A stretch of 64,000 nt of DNA, taken from positions 22,588 to 86,587 of the forward strand of contig CAWFGW010000030.1 in NCBI GenBank assembly GCA_963815495.1. The letters run 5' to 3'. Source of the DNA: CAWFGW01 sp963815495 (GTDB lineage Bacteria > Bacteroidota > Bacteroidia > Cytophagales > JAAEPT01). This document shows, in pieces, positions 8,598 through 16,491 of the stretch. The translations under genes were made by a program, and so were the position numbers. Each line of letters begins with the position of its first letter. The first letter of the stretch is position 1. Under the pieces are notes generated by a model. The model searched no databases and was not told the DNA's origin. It worked only from the letters and a program-made list of their open reading frames with translations.

Positions 8598-9275
8598 TTA
8601 TCTGCGGACATCTTTGGGTGAACACTCTGGACATTTTTGCTGGTAGAAGGTATAACTTAAGTTTAAACCTAGAAAGTAATACCAGTCTGCAGGTGTTGAG
8701 CTAGACAGTAATTGATCTTCGTTAATCATATCAATTCGATCATAAAATGTTTTTCTGATTCCATATTCAAGACCAAGATTCCAGTTCGAAGAGAGTTTGT
8801 ACTTTAGTCCCACTCCAAAAGGAATTGTGATTGTTGCATGATTTTCATCTCCAAAGAGTACTGTAGTAGCAATACCTCCAAAAAGATATGGGCTCATGAA
8901 AAAATTTTCTTTGATGTCTCGGTAATTAAAAAAATTGTATTCATAAATAGCAGCTATCTCCATTATAGTCCTAGAGAAACTAGAATCTATGATTCCTAAG
9001 TCTGGAACTGCAAATGAGTTTGAGCCTTTGACTTTCCCTATTAAAAGGTTTAGACGGAAGACGGATACTTCTTTTTTATGATTATGGCGGTAAAAAGCTT
9101 GAAAGCCAGGGGAGAAATTTTTGTATGTAAATTCTGGTGCTAAGTCACCAGTATAATTTAAACCTCCAAGACCAAATCCAACTTCCATGTGATGGTCAAG
9201 CTCATAAGCAGATTGTGCAAATGAGGTGGTTGAAGTTATTAATATTGCTATGAGAAAGTATATTCTATTCATCAT
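8598..9275 (-). CDS. DUF6089/PorG-like outer membrane beta-barrel protein
   Basis: A 225-residue exported protein with a signal peptide (residues 1-20, MMNRIYFLIAILITSTTSFA). Alternating amphipathic strands follow, starting MEVGFGLGGLNYTGDLAPEF, which is the typical opening of DUF6089 barrels. The C-terminus carries a CPEC pair. The family includes PorG, a T9SS component of Porphyromonas gingivalis encoded next to uppS and bamA. This gene has the same position, so a T9SS role is the best inference. It follows a second DUF6089-like gene by 49 bp. Direct proof of secretion function cannot come from sequence alone. Confidence 0.78.
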   Translation of the reverse strand: MMNRIYFLIAILITSTTSFAQSAYELDHHMEVGFGLGGLNYTGDLAPEFTYKNFSPGFQAFYRHNHKKEVSVFRLNLLIGKVKGSNSFAVPDLGIIDSSFSRTIMEIAAIYEYNFFNYRDIKENFFMSPYLFGGIATTVLFGDENHATITIPFGVGLKYKLSSNWNLGLEYGIRKTFYDRIDMINEDQLLSSSTPADWYYFLGLNLSYTFYQQKCPECSPKDVRR

Positions 9276-9324
9276 CCAGCTTAGAACGAAAGGGGTTTGA
9301 AGTTATTGCAACCTTAGTGAGACT

Positions 9325-10281
9325 TTATCCCTTAAATTTAGGAGAGGCCAACTTAGGATGGAAAATGTAAGTGATGTGAAAGCCTGTTACAATGTACCAG
9401 TCGTTTCCCGTTCCACCACGTTGTTGCCCATTTTCAAAACCCTTGGTATAGCGGTGTCCTTCTGGACTTCTATAAGTACCTAAGGGATTGTTTTCTGAAT
9501 AAATTGATGGATCTGATAAATAATATTCGGGGGTAAGGGGAGCAAAATTAGCTTTATCAGTAAAAGAACCACCTACATCATCCAAATAGTCAGTAAATGT
9601 TTTTCTCCATCCCACTTCAAATGCAACATCCCAAAGCACACTAACTTTATAGCGAACACCAATACCAAAAGGTACTACAACCTGAAATCGAGAATAAGGT
9701 TCAATAGTGCTCCCATTTAGATTTTGTCCCTCAGTACCCAGTGGTTGTAATGCTACCCATTTATCTTCGGGTGCAAAATACCCTTTCGGATTGTGGTATA
9801 ATAATCCGATTCCTAAAAACCCATATGGGGTTAATTTGATTCTTTTTTCAACACCTTTTCTGTTTTGAAATAAGTCTATTACTCCATCAACTTTAAATTC
9901 GAATAAGTCATTTCTAAAAGTGAGGTTGCGGGCATTTCTGTATAAATCCCAACCCTCCATATTGCTACTTTTTTTGTCGTCACCTTGAATTCTTCCCCAA
10001 CTTATGGCTGTTCTGGCGGTAACGCGCGGGTGAACTCTTTTTTCTAGTACACAGCCTAAGTTCCAACGCGTAAATTTTAATGAAGTAGCTACAAAGCTTT
10101 GACCAGCATCTAACTCACCAAAGTAATTTATAGCATTGATTGTTGGTCCAATGCTCATATATTTTGACTTCTTTTTAAACTTTTGTGCTTCCACAGAAAG
10201 TATGCTTGAAATTAAAATAATGCTTAGTAATAGTATTTTAGATGTCTTTTCCAATCCTACAAATGTGGATAACTTTTCCAT
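9325..10281 (-). CDS. Second DUF6089-like outer membrane beta-barrel protein
   Basis: From the internal ATG at 10281 the product has 318 residues, with a signal-like hydrophobic segment (ILLLSIILISSILSVEA) followed by barrel strands. The opening SIGPTINAINYFGELDA and the later RNLTFRNDLFEF and FGIGVRYKVS segments resemble the larger DUF6089 proteins. An ATG at 10323 is also in frame but would overlap nadK by 14 bp and place charged residues before the signal, so I prefer 10281. It lies between nadK and the shorter DUF6089/PorG-like gene. Having two such barrels in tandem before uppS and bamA suggests related but distinct outer-membrane roles. Confidence 0.72.
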   Translation of the reverse strand: MEKLSTFVGLEKTSKILLLSIILISSILSVEAQKFKKKSKYMSIGPTINAINYFGELDAGQSFVATSLKFTRWNLGCVLEKRVHPRVTARTAISWGRIQGDDKKSSNMEGWDLYRNARNLTFRNDLFEFKVDGVIDLFQNRKGVEKRIKLTPYGFLGIGLLYHNPKGYFAPEDKWVALQPLGTEGQNLNGSTIEPYSRFQVVVPFGIGVRYKVSVLWDVAFEVGWRKTFTDYLDDVGGSFTDKANFAPLTPEYYLSDPSIYSENNPLGTYRSPEGHRYTKGFENGQQRGGTGNDWYIVTGFHITYIFHPKLASPKFKG

Positions 10282-10309
10282 ATTTTCAAAATATCTTTTA
10301 ACCACACAC

Positions 10310-11182
10310 CTAGTTTCTAGCATCTAGTCCCCAATTCAATTTATTTCGAAGTACGTTAAAATAGTTAGAGTCCTCTATTTCAATGAGTTTGGTTTTAAAA
10401 TCTGCTTTTGAAACAATTATTTCCTTATTGGCACCTATTTTTTTTGAGCGGTAGTCAAGTGAAACCAAAAAGCTTTTGCTTCTTCCTTCAATTTTAAAAC
10501 TCAAGGTACAGTTGTCTGGTACAATGAGGGGTCTTACATTTAAATTGTGAGGATTAATTGGAGCAATAATAAAATTATTAGTAGTTGGCATTACTAGCGG
10601 TCCTCCACAACTTAAGGAATATCCAGTAGATCCCGTTGGAGTAGAGACGATTAAACCATCAGCCCAATATGTGTTTAGAAACTCACCATTAATATATGCC
10701 TGAATAACAATCATTGAAGAGGAGTCCCTTTTTAAAATTGCAAATTCATTTAAAGCAAAGTTATCTTCTCCAAATAGCTTGTCCTCTGTATCCATTTGAA
10801 CTAATATTCTTTCACTCACCGTATATTCTTTATTGAAGAATTTTTCTAATGAGTAACTAATTTTTTCGATTGGAACGGTTGCCATAAACCCAAGTCTTCC
10901 AGCATTAATAGCTAGAATAGGGGTTTGTTTACTTTCAATATAGGTTACGGTTTCTAAAAGGGTGCCATCCCCACCTATACTAAAGGCAAAGTCAATATTT
11001 GGGAGGTCGTCTTTTCCTTCGAAGACTATGGTTTCCATTTGCACATCATTTTTTAATAAGAATTGATGTAATGGTTCAATAACGTAATAGGTTACTTGCT
11101 TTGCTTTTAAAATGTCAAATATTTGTTGAATATAAGGTAAACAACTTTTATTGAATGTACGTCCAAAAATAGCAATTTGCAT
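10310..11182 (-). CDS. nadK: NAD kinase
   Basis: A 290-residue cytoplasmic kinase that phosphorylates NAD to NADP. Motifs seen are SIGGDGTLLE (GGDGT at 70-74), NAGRLGFMA, and TPTGSTGYSLSCGGP, the diacylglycerol-kinase-like catalytic and NAD-binding signatures. Length is normal. It lies 39 bp after the CBS-domain gene and immediately before the barrel genes. The block CBS-nadK-DUF6089-uppS-bamA is a recurrent Bacteroidota gene cluster. Confidence 0.96.
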   Translation of the reverse strand: MQIAIFGRTFNKSCLPYIQQIFDILKAKQVTYYVIEPLHQFLLKNDVQMETIVFEGKDDLPNIDFAFSIGGDGTLLETVTYIESKQTPILAINAGRLGFMATVPIEKISYSLEKFFNKEYTVSERILVQMDTEDKLFGEDNFALNEFAILKRDSSSMIVIQAYINGEFLNTYWADGLIVSTPTGSTGYSLSCGGPLVMPTTNNFIIAPINPHNLNVRPLIVPDNCTLSFKIEGRSKSFLVSLDYRSKKIGANKEIIVSKADFKTKLIEIEDSNYFNVLRNKLNWGLDARN

Positions 11183-11221
11183 AAATGCTCGTTAGATTAG
11201 TTAGCGCTTAAATCTAAGAAA

Positions 11222-11887
11222 TTAAGTATTCAAATACTTAAAAAGATGCTGTAGGCGGTCGATATCTTCATCACGTTCATTTGTTTTTCCAAATTTACCT
11301 ACAATATTATATTCATGACGTTCTAATGCAGCAAAAACACTTGGTACATTTTCTTTATCTAATTTAATGCTTAGCAGTAATTGGGTTGGATCGTCATTAT
11401 ACGTTCGAATAAAGCTACTCAACAAACGAGCGCCATTTGATTCAATAATACGGGATATTTCCCCTAACGAATAGTCATTGGACTTAAGTAAAATTTCAAA
11501 GACACTACCCGGACTTCGGCTAGCACTCCATGTTCCGTAACCTTTTAACACGTCTTCAAAGGTGACTACCCCTTCAAATGATTCTTGAGAATTGATGATA
11601 GGTACTATTGATAGTTTATTATGGACTAACACGTGCGTGATATCGTAGATATAATGCATTGGTGATAGTGAAACGTTCTGAAAGTCGAGTTTGTAGTTTG
11701 AAACAGAGCCAGAAGTATCGTAATTATTGAGCAAAGCAGTTTCAGAGATTATCCCTAAATATTGTTCTTTATATACTACTGGTAAATGGTATAGTTTGAA
11801 TTCCTCCATAAAGTCTAACGCTCTTTGAGAGCTATCAGTAGGTTTGAGGGAAGGAATATTAGGATTGATGAAATTGCTAGCTATCAT
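11222..11887 (-). CDS. CBS-domain protein
   Basis: A 221-residue cytoplasmic protein with a pair of CBS modules in its first half. The pieces LDFMEEFKLYHLPVV...YLGIISE and HNKLSIVPIINSQESFEGVVTFEDVL are the usual CBS pattern. The C-terminal part (from about residue 130) has an ACT-like look with GEISRIIESNGARLLSSFI. CBS pairs usually sense adenine nucleotides or S-adenosylmethionine. Its steady association with nadK in this phylum suggests nucleotide sensing, but the ligand and target are unknown. It overlaps the upstream hydrolase gene by 4 bp. Confidence 0.85.
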   Translation of the reverse strand: MIASNFINPNIPSLKPTDSSQRALDFMEEFKLYHLPVVYKEQYLGIISETALLNNYDTSGSVSNYKLDFQNVSLSPMHYIYDITHVLVHNKLSIVPIINSQESFEGVVTFEDVLKGYGTWSASRSPGSVFEILLKSNDYSLGEISRIIESNGARLLSSFIRTYNDDPTQLLLSIKLDKENVPSVFAALERHEYNIVGKFGKTNERDEDIDRLQHLFKYLNT

Positions 11888-12639
11888 AGTTGCTTCAGAA
11901 AATCTTCGAATAACTTATTAAACTTTTCTGGACGCTCCATCATAGGGGCGTGTCCGCATTTATCAACAAATTTTAATGTGGAATTAGGTATAAGACGATT
12001 GAATTCATGACCTACCATAGGCGGTGTTATGGTATCATTTAAACCCCAAATAAGTAAAGTAGGAAGTTTCAACGTAGGTAAATCATCCGATAGATTATGC
12101 CGTTGAGCTGAACGAGCAATTGAAATCATACGAAGGCACTTTGGTGTACTTTTCGTGACTTCAAACACATCATCAACTAATTCTTTAGTAGCTATTTTAG
12201 GGTCATAAAAAGTATATGCCACCCGGTCAGCAACAAACTCGTAATTGCCTCTTCTAGGGAAACTGCCTCCCATAGTGTCTTCGAATAAACCAGAACTACC
12301 TGTTAGCACAAGTCGTTTGACGTTGTTTTGGTTTTTTAAGGTATACACAAGCCCCAAGTGGCCTCCTAAAGAATTTCCGATGAGCGTAAAGTTCTTCAGT
12401 TCTTTAAACTGAATAAAACGTTCAACATATCTTGTAAGCCCTTTTATGGTAGCTTGGGTAATATTGATAGTATAAATAGGAATCATTGGAATAATGACCC
12501 GATAGTTTTTGCTAAAGTGCTTGATTACACCATCCCAATTGCTTAAAGCACCAAACAATCCATGTAGCAGAAGCAAAGGTTCCCCCTCACCTTCGTCTAT
12601 AAATTTAAATTTACCTTCTTGTTTTAGTGTGAATGACAT
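11884..12639 (-). CDS. Alpha/beta hydrolase
   Basis: A 251-residue alpha/beta-fold hydrolase. LLLLHGLFGALSNWD provides the oxyanion-hole HG motif. The nucleophile elbow is GNSLGG (88-93, Ser90), the acid is likely in LNDTITPP, and the catalytic His is in DKCGHAPMMERP. Substrate is unknown; such enzymes are esterases, peptidases or ring-cleavage hydrolases. It is in the operon between the PabA/TrpG gene (25 bp) and the CBS gene (4-bp overlap). Confidence 0.88.
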   Translation of the reverse strand: MSFTLKQEGKFKFIDEGEGEPLLLLHGLFGALSNWDGVIKHFSKNYRVIIPMIPIYTINITQATIKGLTRYVERFIQFKELKNFTLIGNSLGGHLGLVYTLKNQNNVKRLVLTGSSGLFEDTMGGSFPRRGNYEFVADRVAYTFYDPKIATKELVDDVFEVTKSTPKCLRMISIARSAQRHNLSDDLPTLKLPTLLIWGLNDTITPPMVGHEFNRLIPNSTLKFVDKCGHAPMMERPEKFNKLFEDFLKQL

Positions 12640-12664
12640 ATTTCAACAATTTATGGGTTACAAA

Positions 12665-13234
12665 TTAAGAAATAGTGTTTACAATTAACCAATTTTTTAA
12701 AATATCCATTCCGAAGGTCGTTAAAATTGACTCAGGATGAAACTGAATTCCCGTTATTGGTTTAGTTAAATGGCTAAAAGCCATGATGCTATTGTCATCC
12801 AAAGCATGAGCCAACGGCTTAAGAGGAGGTGCAAGTTTATTTATTTCCCAGGAGTGATAGCGAACAACGGATAATGGATTAGAAAGTTGTTCAAAAACAG
12901 CCGATTGTGTGTGACTGACTTCTGAAACTTTGCCATGTTTTGGTTGTGACAATTTCTTTAAAGAGCCTCCATAAAACTCATTAAGGGCTTGATGTCCTAG
13001 ACAAATCCCTAAAATAGGATGACTTTTTTCATAAAGTTCGATGATTGATAAAAGTTGATTCGCATTTTTAGGGAGTTGTGGTCCTGGAGAGAGAATGACA
13101 CCTTCATACTCCATTTCACAATACTTTTCAAGGGGCAAATCATTTCTTAAAACATGAGTTTCTTTGCCGAGTCGATGAAAATATTCCGCCAGGTTAAGCG
13201 TAAAAGAGTCGTAGTTGTCGATGATTAAAATCAT
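12665..13234 (-). CDS. pabA: Aminodeoxychorismate/anthranilate synthase glutaminase component
   Basis: A 189-residue class I glutamine amidotransferase. LIIDNYDSFTLNL is the family's first strand, GICLGH (76-81) carries the nucleophile Cys78, and QFHPES supplies His166 and Glu168. It releases ammonia from glutamine for the chorismate-converting partner in folate (PabB) or tryptophan (TrpE) synthesis. Neither partner is in the window, so the pabA name is a preference over trpG; one glutaminase often serves both. It overlaps the CvpA gene by 4 bp. Confidence 0.88.
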   Translation of the reverse strand: MILIIDNYDSFTLNLAEYFHRLGKETHVLRNDLPLEKYCEMEYEGVILSPGPQLPKNANQLLSIIELYEKSHPILGICLGHQALNEFYGGSLKKLSQPKHGKVSEVSHTQSAVFEQLSNPLSVVRYHSWEINKLAPPLKPLAHALDDNSIMAFSHLTKPITGIQFHPESILTTFGMDILKNWLIVNTIS

Positions 13235-13758
13235 TGGAGCGGAACTAAAAGTTCATTAATAGCGTCAACTATACCACGTCCATAAGGCACAATTTCAGAA
13301 ACCGTATTTATCAGTGAGGGGCCATATTTAACCAAATAAGGAAATAAGATGGAGTCTTCTACAACATCATTTGGTACAACAATTTGAGCTTGGTTCATTA
13401 ACCATAATATGGTGCTTAAACCAAATGCCCATTTCAAAGCACCAAGTATTGCACCGGCAATATCGTCTACTTTCCCTAATAAGGTAATGTCAAGGAATTT
13501 TTTGATGAGTTTGCCTGCCAGGTTAATAAGTAAAACGACAGCGATATAGATAAGTACAAAAGAAATTAAAGGTAGAAAACTTTCCGCACTGATATAGGGT
13601 CGTATTAATTCGATGCCAAGGTGTAAGGTTTTGAAAGCAATAAGAATCGCTAAAACAAAAGCGAGCAGACTTACAACTTCCATCACAAACCCTTTTGTAA
13701 AACCTTTATAAGCACCCCATAAAAGAGGAACTAATATGATGATATCGAGTAATTTCAA
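13231..13758 (-). CDS. CvpA family membrane protein
   Basis: A 175-residue inner-membrane protein with four predicted helices: residues about 5-20, 25-50, 60-85 and 100-125. The opening LDIIILVPLLWGAYKGFTKGF is the CvpA signature (DIIILxxxxxGxxxGFxxG). CvpA proteins are linked to colicin V production and envelope stress in other bacteria; the molecular function is not settled. The gene lies 3 bp after yqeY and overlaps pabA by 4 bp. Confidence 0.9.
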   Translation of the reverse strand: MKLLDIIILVPLLWGAYKGFTKGFVMEVVSLLAFVLAILIAFKTLHLGIELIRPYISAESFLPLISFVLIYIAVVLLINLAGKLIKKFLDITLLGKVDDIAGAILGALKWAFGLSTILWLMNQAQIVVPNDVVEDSILFPYLVKYGPSLINTVSEIVPYGRGIVDAINELLVPLQ

Positions 13759-13761
13759 GAC

Positions 13762-14211
13762 TTAACCTAACAATTCTTTTACAGTTGTCGAAATTCTTCG
13801 TCCATCGGCACTGCCAGAAAGTTCTTTTGAAGCCACACCCATTACTTTTCCCATGTCAGCAGGACCCGAGGCACCAACTTTAGCAATAATTTCGGCAAGT
13901 TTAGCTTTTAACTCATCATCAGAAAGTTGTTTAGGAAGGTATCTTTCAATGATTTCTAACTCGATCAACTCAGTTTCCATTAAATCTTCACGGTTTTGTT
14001 GTTTATAAATCTCCGCAGACTCTTTCCGTTGCTTTGCTGATTTCATTAATAGGTTCAATTCTTTTTCAGGAGATAACTGTCCTTCATTGCCTTTTTCAGT
14101 TTCTGCCAGTAATATTGATGACTTCAATGCGCGAAGTGCTCTCAAACCGTCTTTATCTTTTGCCAACATCGCTTTTTTGATGTCTGCATCAATTTGTTCC
14201 TTTAAACCCAT
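13762..14211 (-). CDS. GatB/YqeY domain protein
   Basis: A 149-residue helical cytoplasmic protein of the YqeY family, related to the tail domain of the GatB amidotransferase subunit. Hallmarks are LKEQIDADIKKAMLAKDKDGLRA is the family start (quoted in part: MGLKEQIDADIKKAML), IIERYLPKQLSDDEL, and the glycine-rich end SGPADMGKVMGVA. The frame stays open upstream to an ATG at 14415, but that extension runs through the divergent pdxJ start and lacks family similarity, so I place the start at 14211. The function is unknown; a tRNA-amidation role has been suggested from the domain. It is the first gene of the long minus-strand operon. Confidence 0.9.
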   Translation of the reverse strand: MGLKEQIDADIKKAMLAKDKDGLRALRALKSSILLAETEKGNEGQLSPEKELNLLMKSAKQRKESAEIYKQQNREDLMETELIELEIIERYLPKQLSDDELKAKLAEIIAKVGASGPADMGKVMGVASKELSGSADGRRISTTVKELLG

Positions 14212-14241
14212 TTCGTGTAGCTTATTTTCTGTTAATTTGTT

Positions 14242-14249
14242 CAAATTTA
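14242..14249 (-). promoter_or_regulatory. Candidate -7 box for the yqeY-ompH operon
   Basis: Minus-strand TAAATTTG matches TAnnTTTG exactly, 30 bases before the yqeY start, in the 54-bp divergent region shared with pdxJ. A matching -33 element was not found, so support is limited to the -7 box and its position. Confidence 0.4.
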
Positions 14250-14265
14250 ATACAAATTCAGTAGC

Positions 14266-14979
14266 ATGACTAAGCTTAGTGTAAATATCAATAAGATAGC
14301 GGTGATCAGAAATTCGCGAGGAGGTAATAATCCTGATGTCATAAAGACGGCAATGAATTGTGAAAAATTTGGCGCAGAAGGAATCACAGTCCATCCTCGC
14401 CCCGATGAGCGACACATTCGATATACGGATGTAGTAGCGCTTAAGAAAGTTGTGACTACCGAATTAAATATTGAAGGCAATCCTGACCAACGATTTATGC
14501 AATTGGTTCGTGAAACAGTGCCACACCAAGTGACCTTAGTTCCTGATGCTCCGGATGCTATTACTTCGAATGCAGGTTGGGATACTATTAAGCACCAGGC
14601 TTATTTGACTGATTTGGTAGCAGAGTTTAAAGCGTTAGGAATACGGACTTCCATCTTCTTAGATCCGAATCCAAGTTTAATTGAGCCGGCATTACAAACA
14701 GGCACCGATCGAATAGAGTTATATACTGAAAGCTATGCAATAGCATATCATAAAAATCCGGAACATGCGATTGAGCGTTATGCCGAAACGGCTAAGGTTG
14801 CGACAAATTCGGGGTTAGAAATTAATGCTGGTCATGATCTGGATTTGGATAACTTAGCCTATTTCCATCAAAATATTGAAGGATTAAAAGAAGTATCCAT
14901 TGGTCACGCATTGATTTGTGATGCGTTATATTTAGGATTAGAAAACACGATTCAATTGTATTTAAGACAACTGAAATGA
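14266..14979 (+). CDS. pdxJ: Pyridoxine 5'-phosphate synthase
   Basis: A 237-residue TIM-barrel enzyme that condenses 3-amino-2-oxopropyl phosphate with deoxyxylulose phosphate to form pyridoxine 5'-phosphate. Visible signatures are LSVNINKIAVIRNSRGG, ITVHPRPDERHI, VPDAPDAITSNAGWD and INAGHDLDLDNL, with active-site residues in the HPRPDERHI loop. Length is normal. It is divergent from yqeY and overlaps the downstream hydrolase gene by 4 bp, so those two are translationally coupled. Confidence 0.97.
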   Translation: MTKLSVNINKIAVIRNSRGGNNPDVIKTAMNCEKFGAEGITVHPRPDERHIRYTDVVALKKVVTTELNIEGNPDQRFMQLVRETVPHQVTLVPDAPDAITSNAGWDTIKHQAYLTDLVAEFKALGIRTSIFLDPNPSLIEPALQTGTDRIELYTESYAIAYHKNPEHAIERYAETAKVATNSGLEINAGHDLDLDNLAYFHQNIEGLKEVSIGHALICDALYLGLENTIQLYLRQLK

Positions 14980-15743
14980 AGCTGAACTTTAAAAAACTAG
15001 GAGAAGGAAAACCGCTTGTTATCCTTCATGGATTATTTGGCACCTTGGATAATTGGATTACTGTTGGAAAAATGTTGTCAGAAAATGGATACGAAGTTTA
15101 TCTAGTTGATCAACGTAATCATGGTAAATCACCCCATAGTGATGAATTTAACTATGACGTGATGGCGGAGGATTTGAAGGAGTTTTTAGAACAACAAAAT
15201 CTAGCTTCTGCCATTATTATGGGTCATTCAATGGGGGGGAAAAATGCGATGCTTTTTGCGACCAAGTATCCTGAAATGGTTGATAAATTAATTATTGTAG
15301 ATATCGCTCCTAAACATTACCCACCACATCACGAAACTATTATGAACGCTTTTCATAGCGTGAAAGTAGAAACAGTGACCAGCAGAAAAGAAGCTGAAGA
15401 GCGTATGATGCCTCTGGTTGATAATGCTGGAGTGCGCCAGTTTTTATTAAAGAATTTAGATCGTATAGACGGTTCCAACTTTCAATGGAAACATAACTTA
15501 TCGGTAATTGAAAAAAACATCAACGAAATAGGTCAACCATTGGAGAAAAATCAAGTGTTTGATGGACCAACTTTTTTCATTGGAGGAGCAGCATCAGATT
15601 ATATACAACGAGGAGACCGACAAGTAATAATGCAACATTTTCCTCAAGCAAAAATAGCTTCAATAAAAGGAGCAGGACATTGGGTACATGCAGAGAAACC
15701 CGATGAATTTATGGATGTTTTATACGCAATGTTAAATGGGTAA
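14976..15743 (+). CDS. Alpha/beta hydrolase (YbfF-like esterase)
   Basis: A 255-residue alpha/beta hydrolase. VILHGLFGTLDNW, VDQRNHGKSPHS, the nucleophile elbow GHSMGG (83-88, Ser85) and GAGHWVHAEKPDEF with the catalytic His are all present. The pattern DQRNHG-S is typical of the YbfF acyl-CoA/short-chain esterase group. It overlaps pdxJ by 4 bp and the downstream methylase by 8 bp. It is not closely similar to the hydrolase at 11884-12639. Substrate not known. Confidence 0.9.
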   Translation: MKLNFKKLGEGKPLVILHGLFGTLDNWITVGKMLSENGYEVYLVDQRNHGKSPHSDEFNYDVMAEDLKEFLEQQNLASAIIMGHSMGGKNAMLFATKYPEMVDKLIIVDIAPKHYPPHHETIMNAFHSVKVETVTSRKEAEERMMPLVDNAGVRQFLLKNLDRIDGSNFQWKHNLSVIEKNINEIGQPLEKNQVFDGPTFFIGGAASDYIQRGDRQVIMQHFPQAKIASIKGAGHWVHAEKPDEFMDVLYAMLNG

Positions 15744-16446
15744 ACTAGTACTAATACCACTACCACTCGCTGAAAATACAGTTGAAAAAGTAATTCCAGA
15801 CCAAGTAAAAGAAGCCGTACTGGAATGTGATTTATATTTGGTAGAAGAAATACGAACTGCCCGCAGGTATGTGAGTAGTTTGCGATTGGGTTTAAAAATA
15901 GAAGATCTTCGGTTTGAAACCTTAGATAAAAAAACTAAAAAAGAACAGATTATTCACTTTTTCACCAATCCTAAGATTAAAACTATTGGGGTGATGTCTG
16001 AAGCAGGTTGTCCTGGGGTGGCTGACCCTGGCGCGTTGGCCGTGCAAGTGGCTCATGAGAAAAAGTGGAAAGTAGAGCCCTTGGTAGGACCTTCTTCTAT
16101 TATTTTAGCACTCATGGGGTCAGGCTTAAACGGACAATCGTTTACTTTTCACGGGTATTTGCCTATTGATCGTCCTAAGCGTATTGCTCAGATAAAGGTA
16201 GTGGAAGGGTTAAGTACTGCTAATCGTCAAACACAGATTTTTATTGAAACACCTTATCGCAACAATCATATGTTGGAAGATTTAATTAAACAATGTAATC
16301 CGACAACCTTATTATGTGTCGCTTCAGATGTGACTGGCGAAAAGGGTTTTATCAAGACAATGCCAATACATGCGTGGAAGAAACAGATAATTGATTTACA
16401 CAAACAACCCACGGTTTTTTTATTACTCGCCCAAACCGTTCGATAG
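15736..16446 (+). CDS. RsmI-like tetrapyrrole-methylase-fold SAM-dependent methyltransferase
   Basis: A 236-residue member of the tetrapyrrole methylase (TP-methylase) fold. Hallmarks are LVLIPLPLAENT at the start, VEEIRTARRYVS, VMSEAGCPGVADPGA, and PLVGPSSIILALMGSGLNGQSF. RsmI proper 2'-O-methylates C1402 of 16S rRNA. This shorter type is a Bacteroidota paralogue group in which LIPLPLAEN replaces the usual VATPIGN, so the target is uncertain. It is likely co-transcribed with pdxJ and the esterase. Confidence 0.85.
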   Translation: MGKLVLIPLPLAENTVEKVIPDQVKEAVLECDLYLVEEIRTARRYVSSLRLGLKIEDLRFETLDKKTKKEQIIHFFTNPKIKTIGVMSEAGCPGVADPGALAVQVAHEKKWKVEPLVGPSSIILALMGSGLNGQSFTFHGYLPIDRPKRIAQIKVVEGLSTANRQTQIFIETPYRNNHMLEDLIKQCNPTTLLCVASDVTGEKGFIKTMPIHAWKKQIIDLHKQPTVFLLLAQTVR

Positions 16447-16468
16447 TATATAAAAATTTATAATTTTG
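16439..16468 (+). promoter_or_regulatory. Candidate promoter for metK
   Basis: TAATTTTG at 16461-16468 fits TAnnTTTG, and TTCG at 16439-16442 is a one-mismatch -33 element with an 18-base spacer. The predicted start of transcription would lie about 18 bases before the metK ATG. That leaves no room for a SAM riboswitch. Confidence 0.4.
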
Positions 16469-16491
16469 AATCCGTAAAAATTTTATAGTTA

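Noticed and set aside
14212..14415. N-terminal extension of YqeY to ATG 14415
   Set aside because: It would run across the divergent pdxJ start and reads like antisense of pdxJ; the family starts at MGLKEQ.
16447..16491. SAM riboswitch before metK
   Set aside because: Only 45 bp separate the genes, too short for SAM-I or SAM-II-type structure with a terminator, and no such stems are seen.
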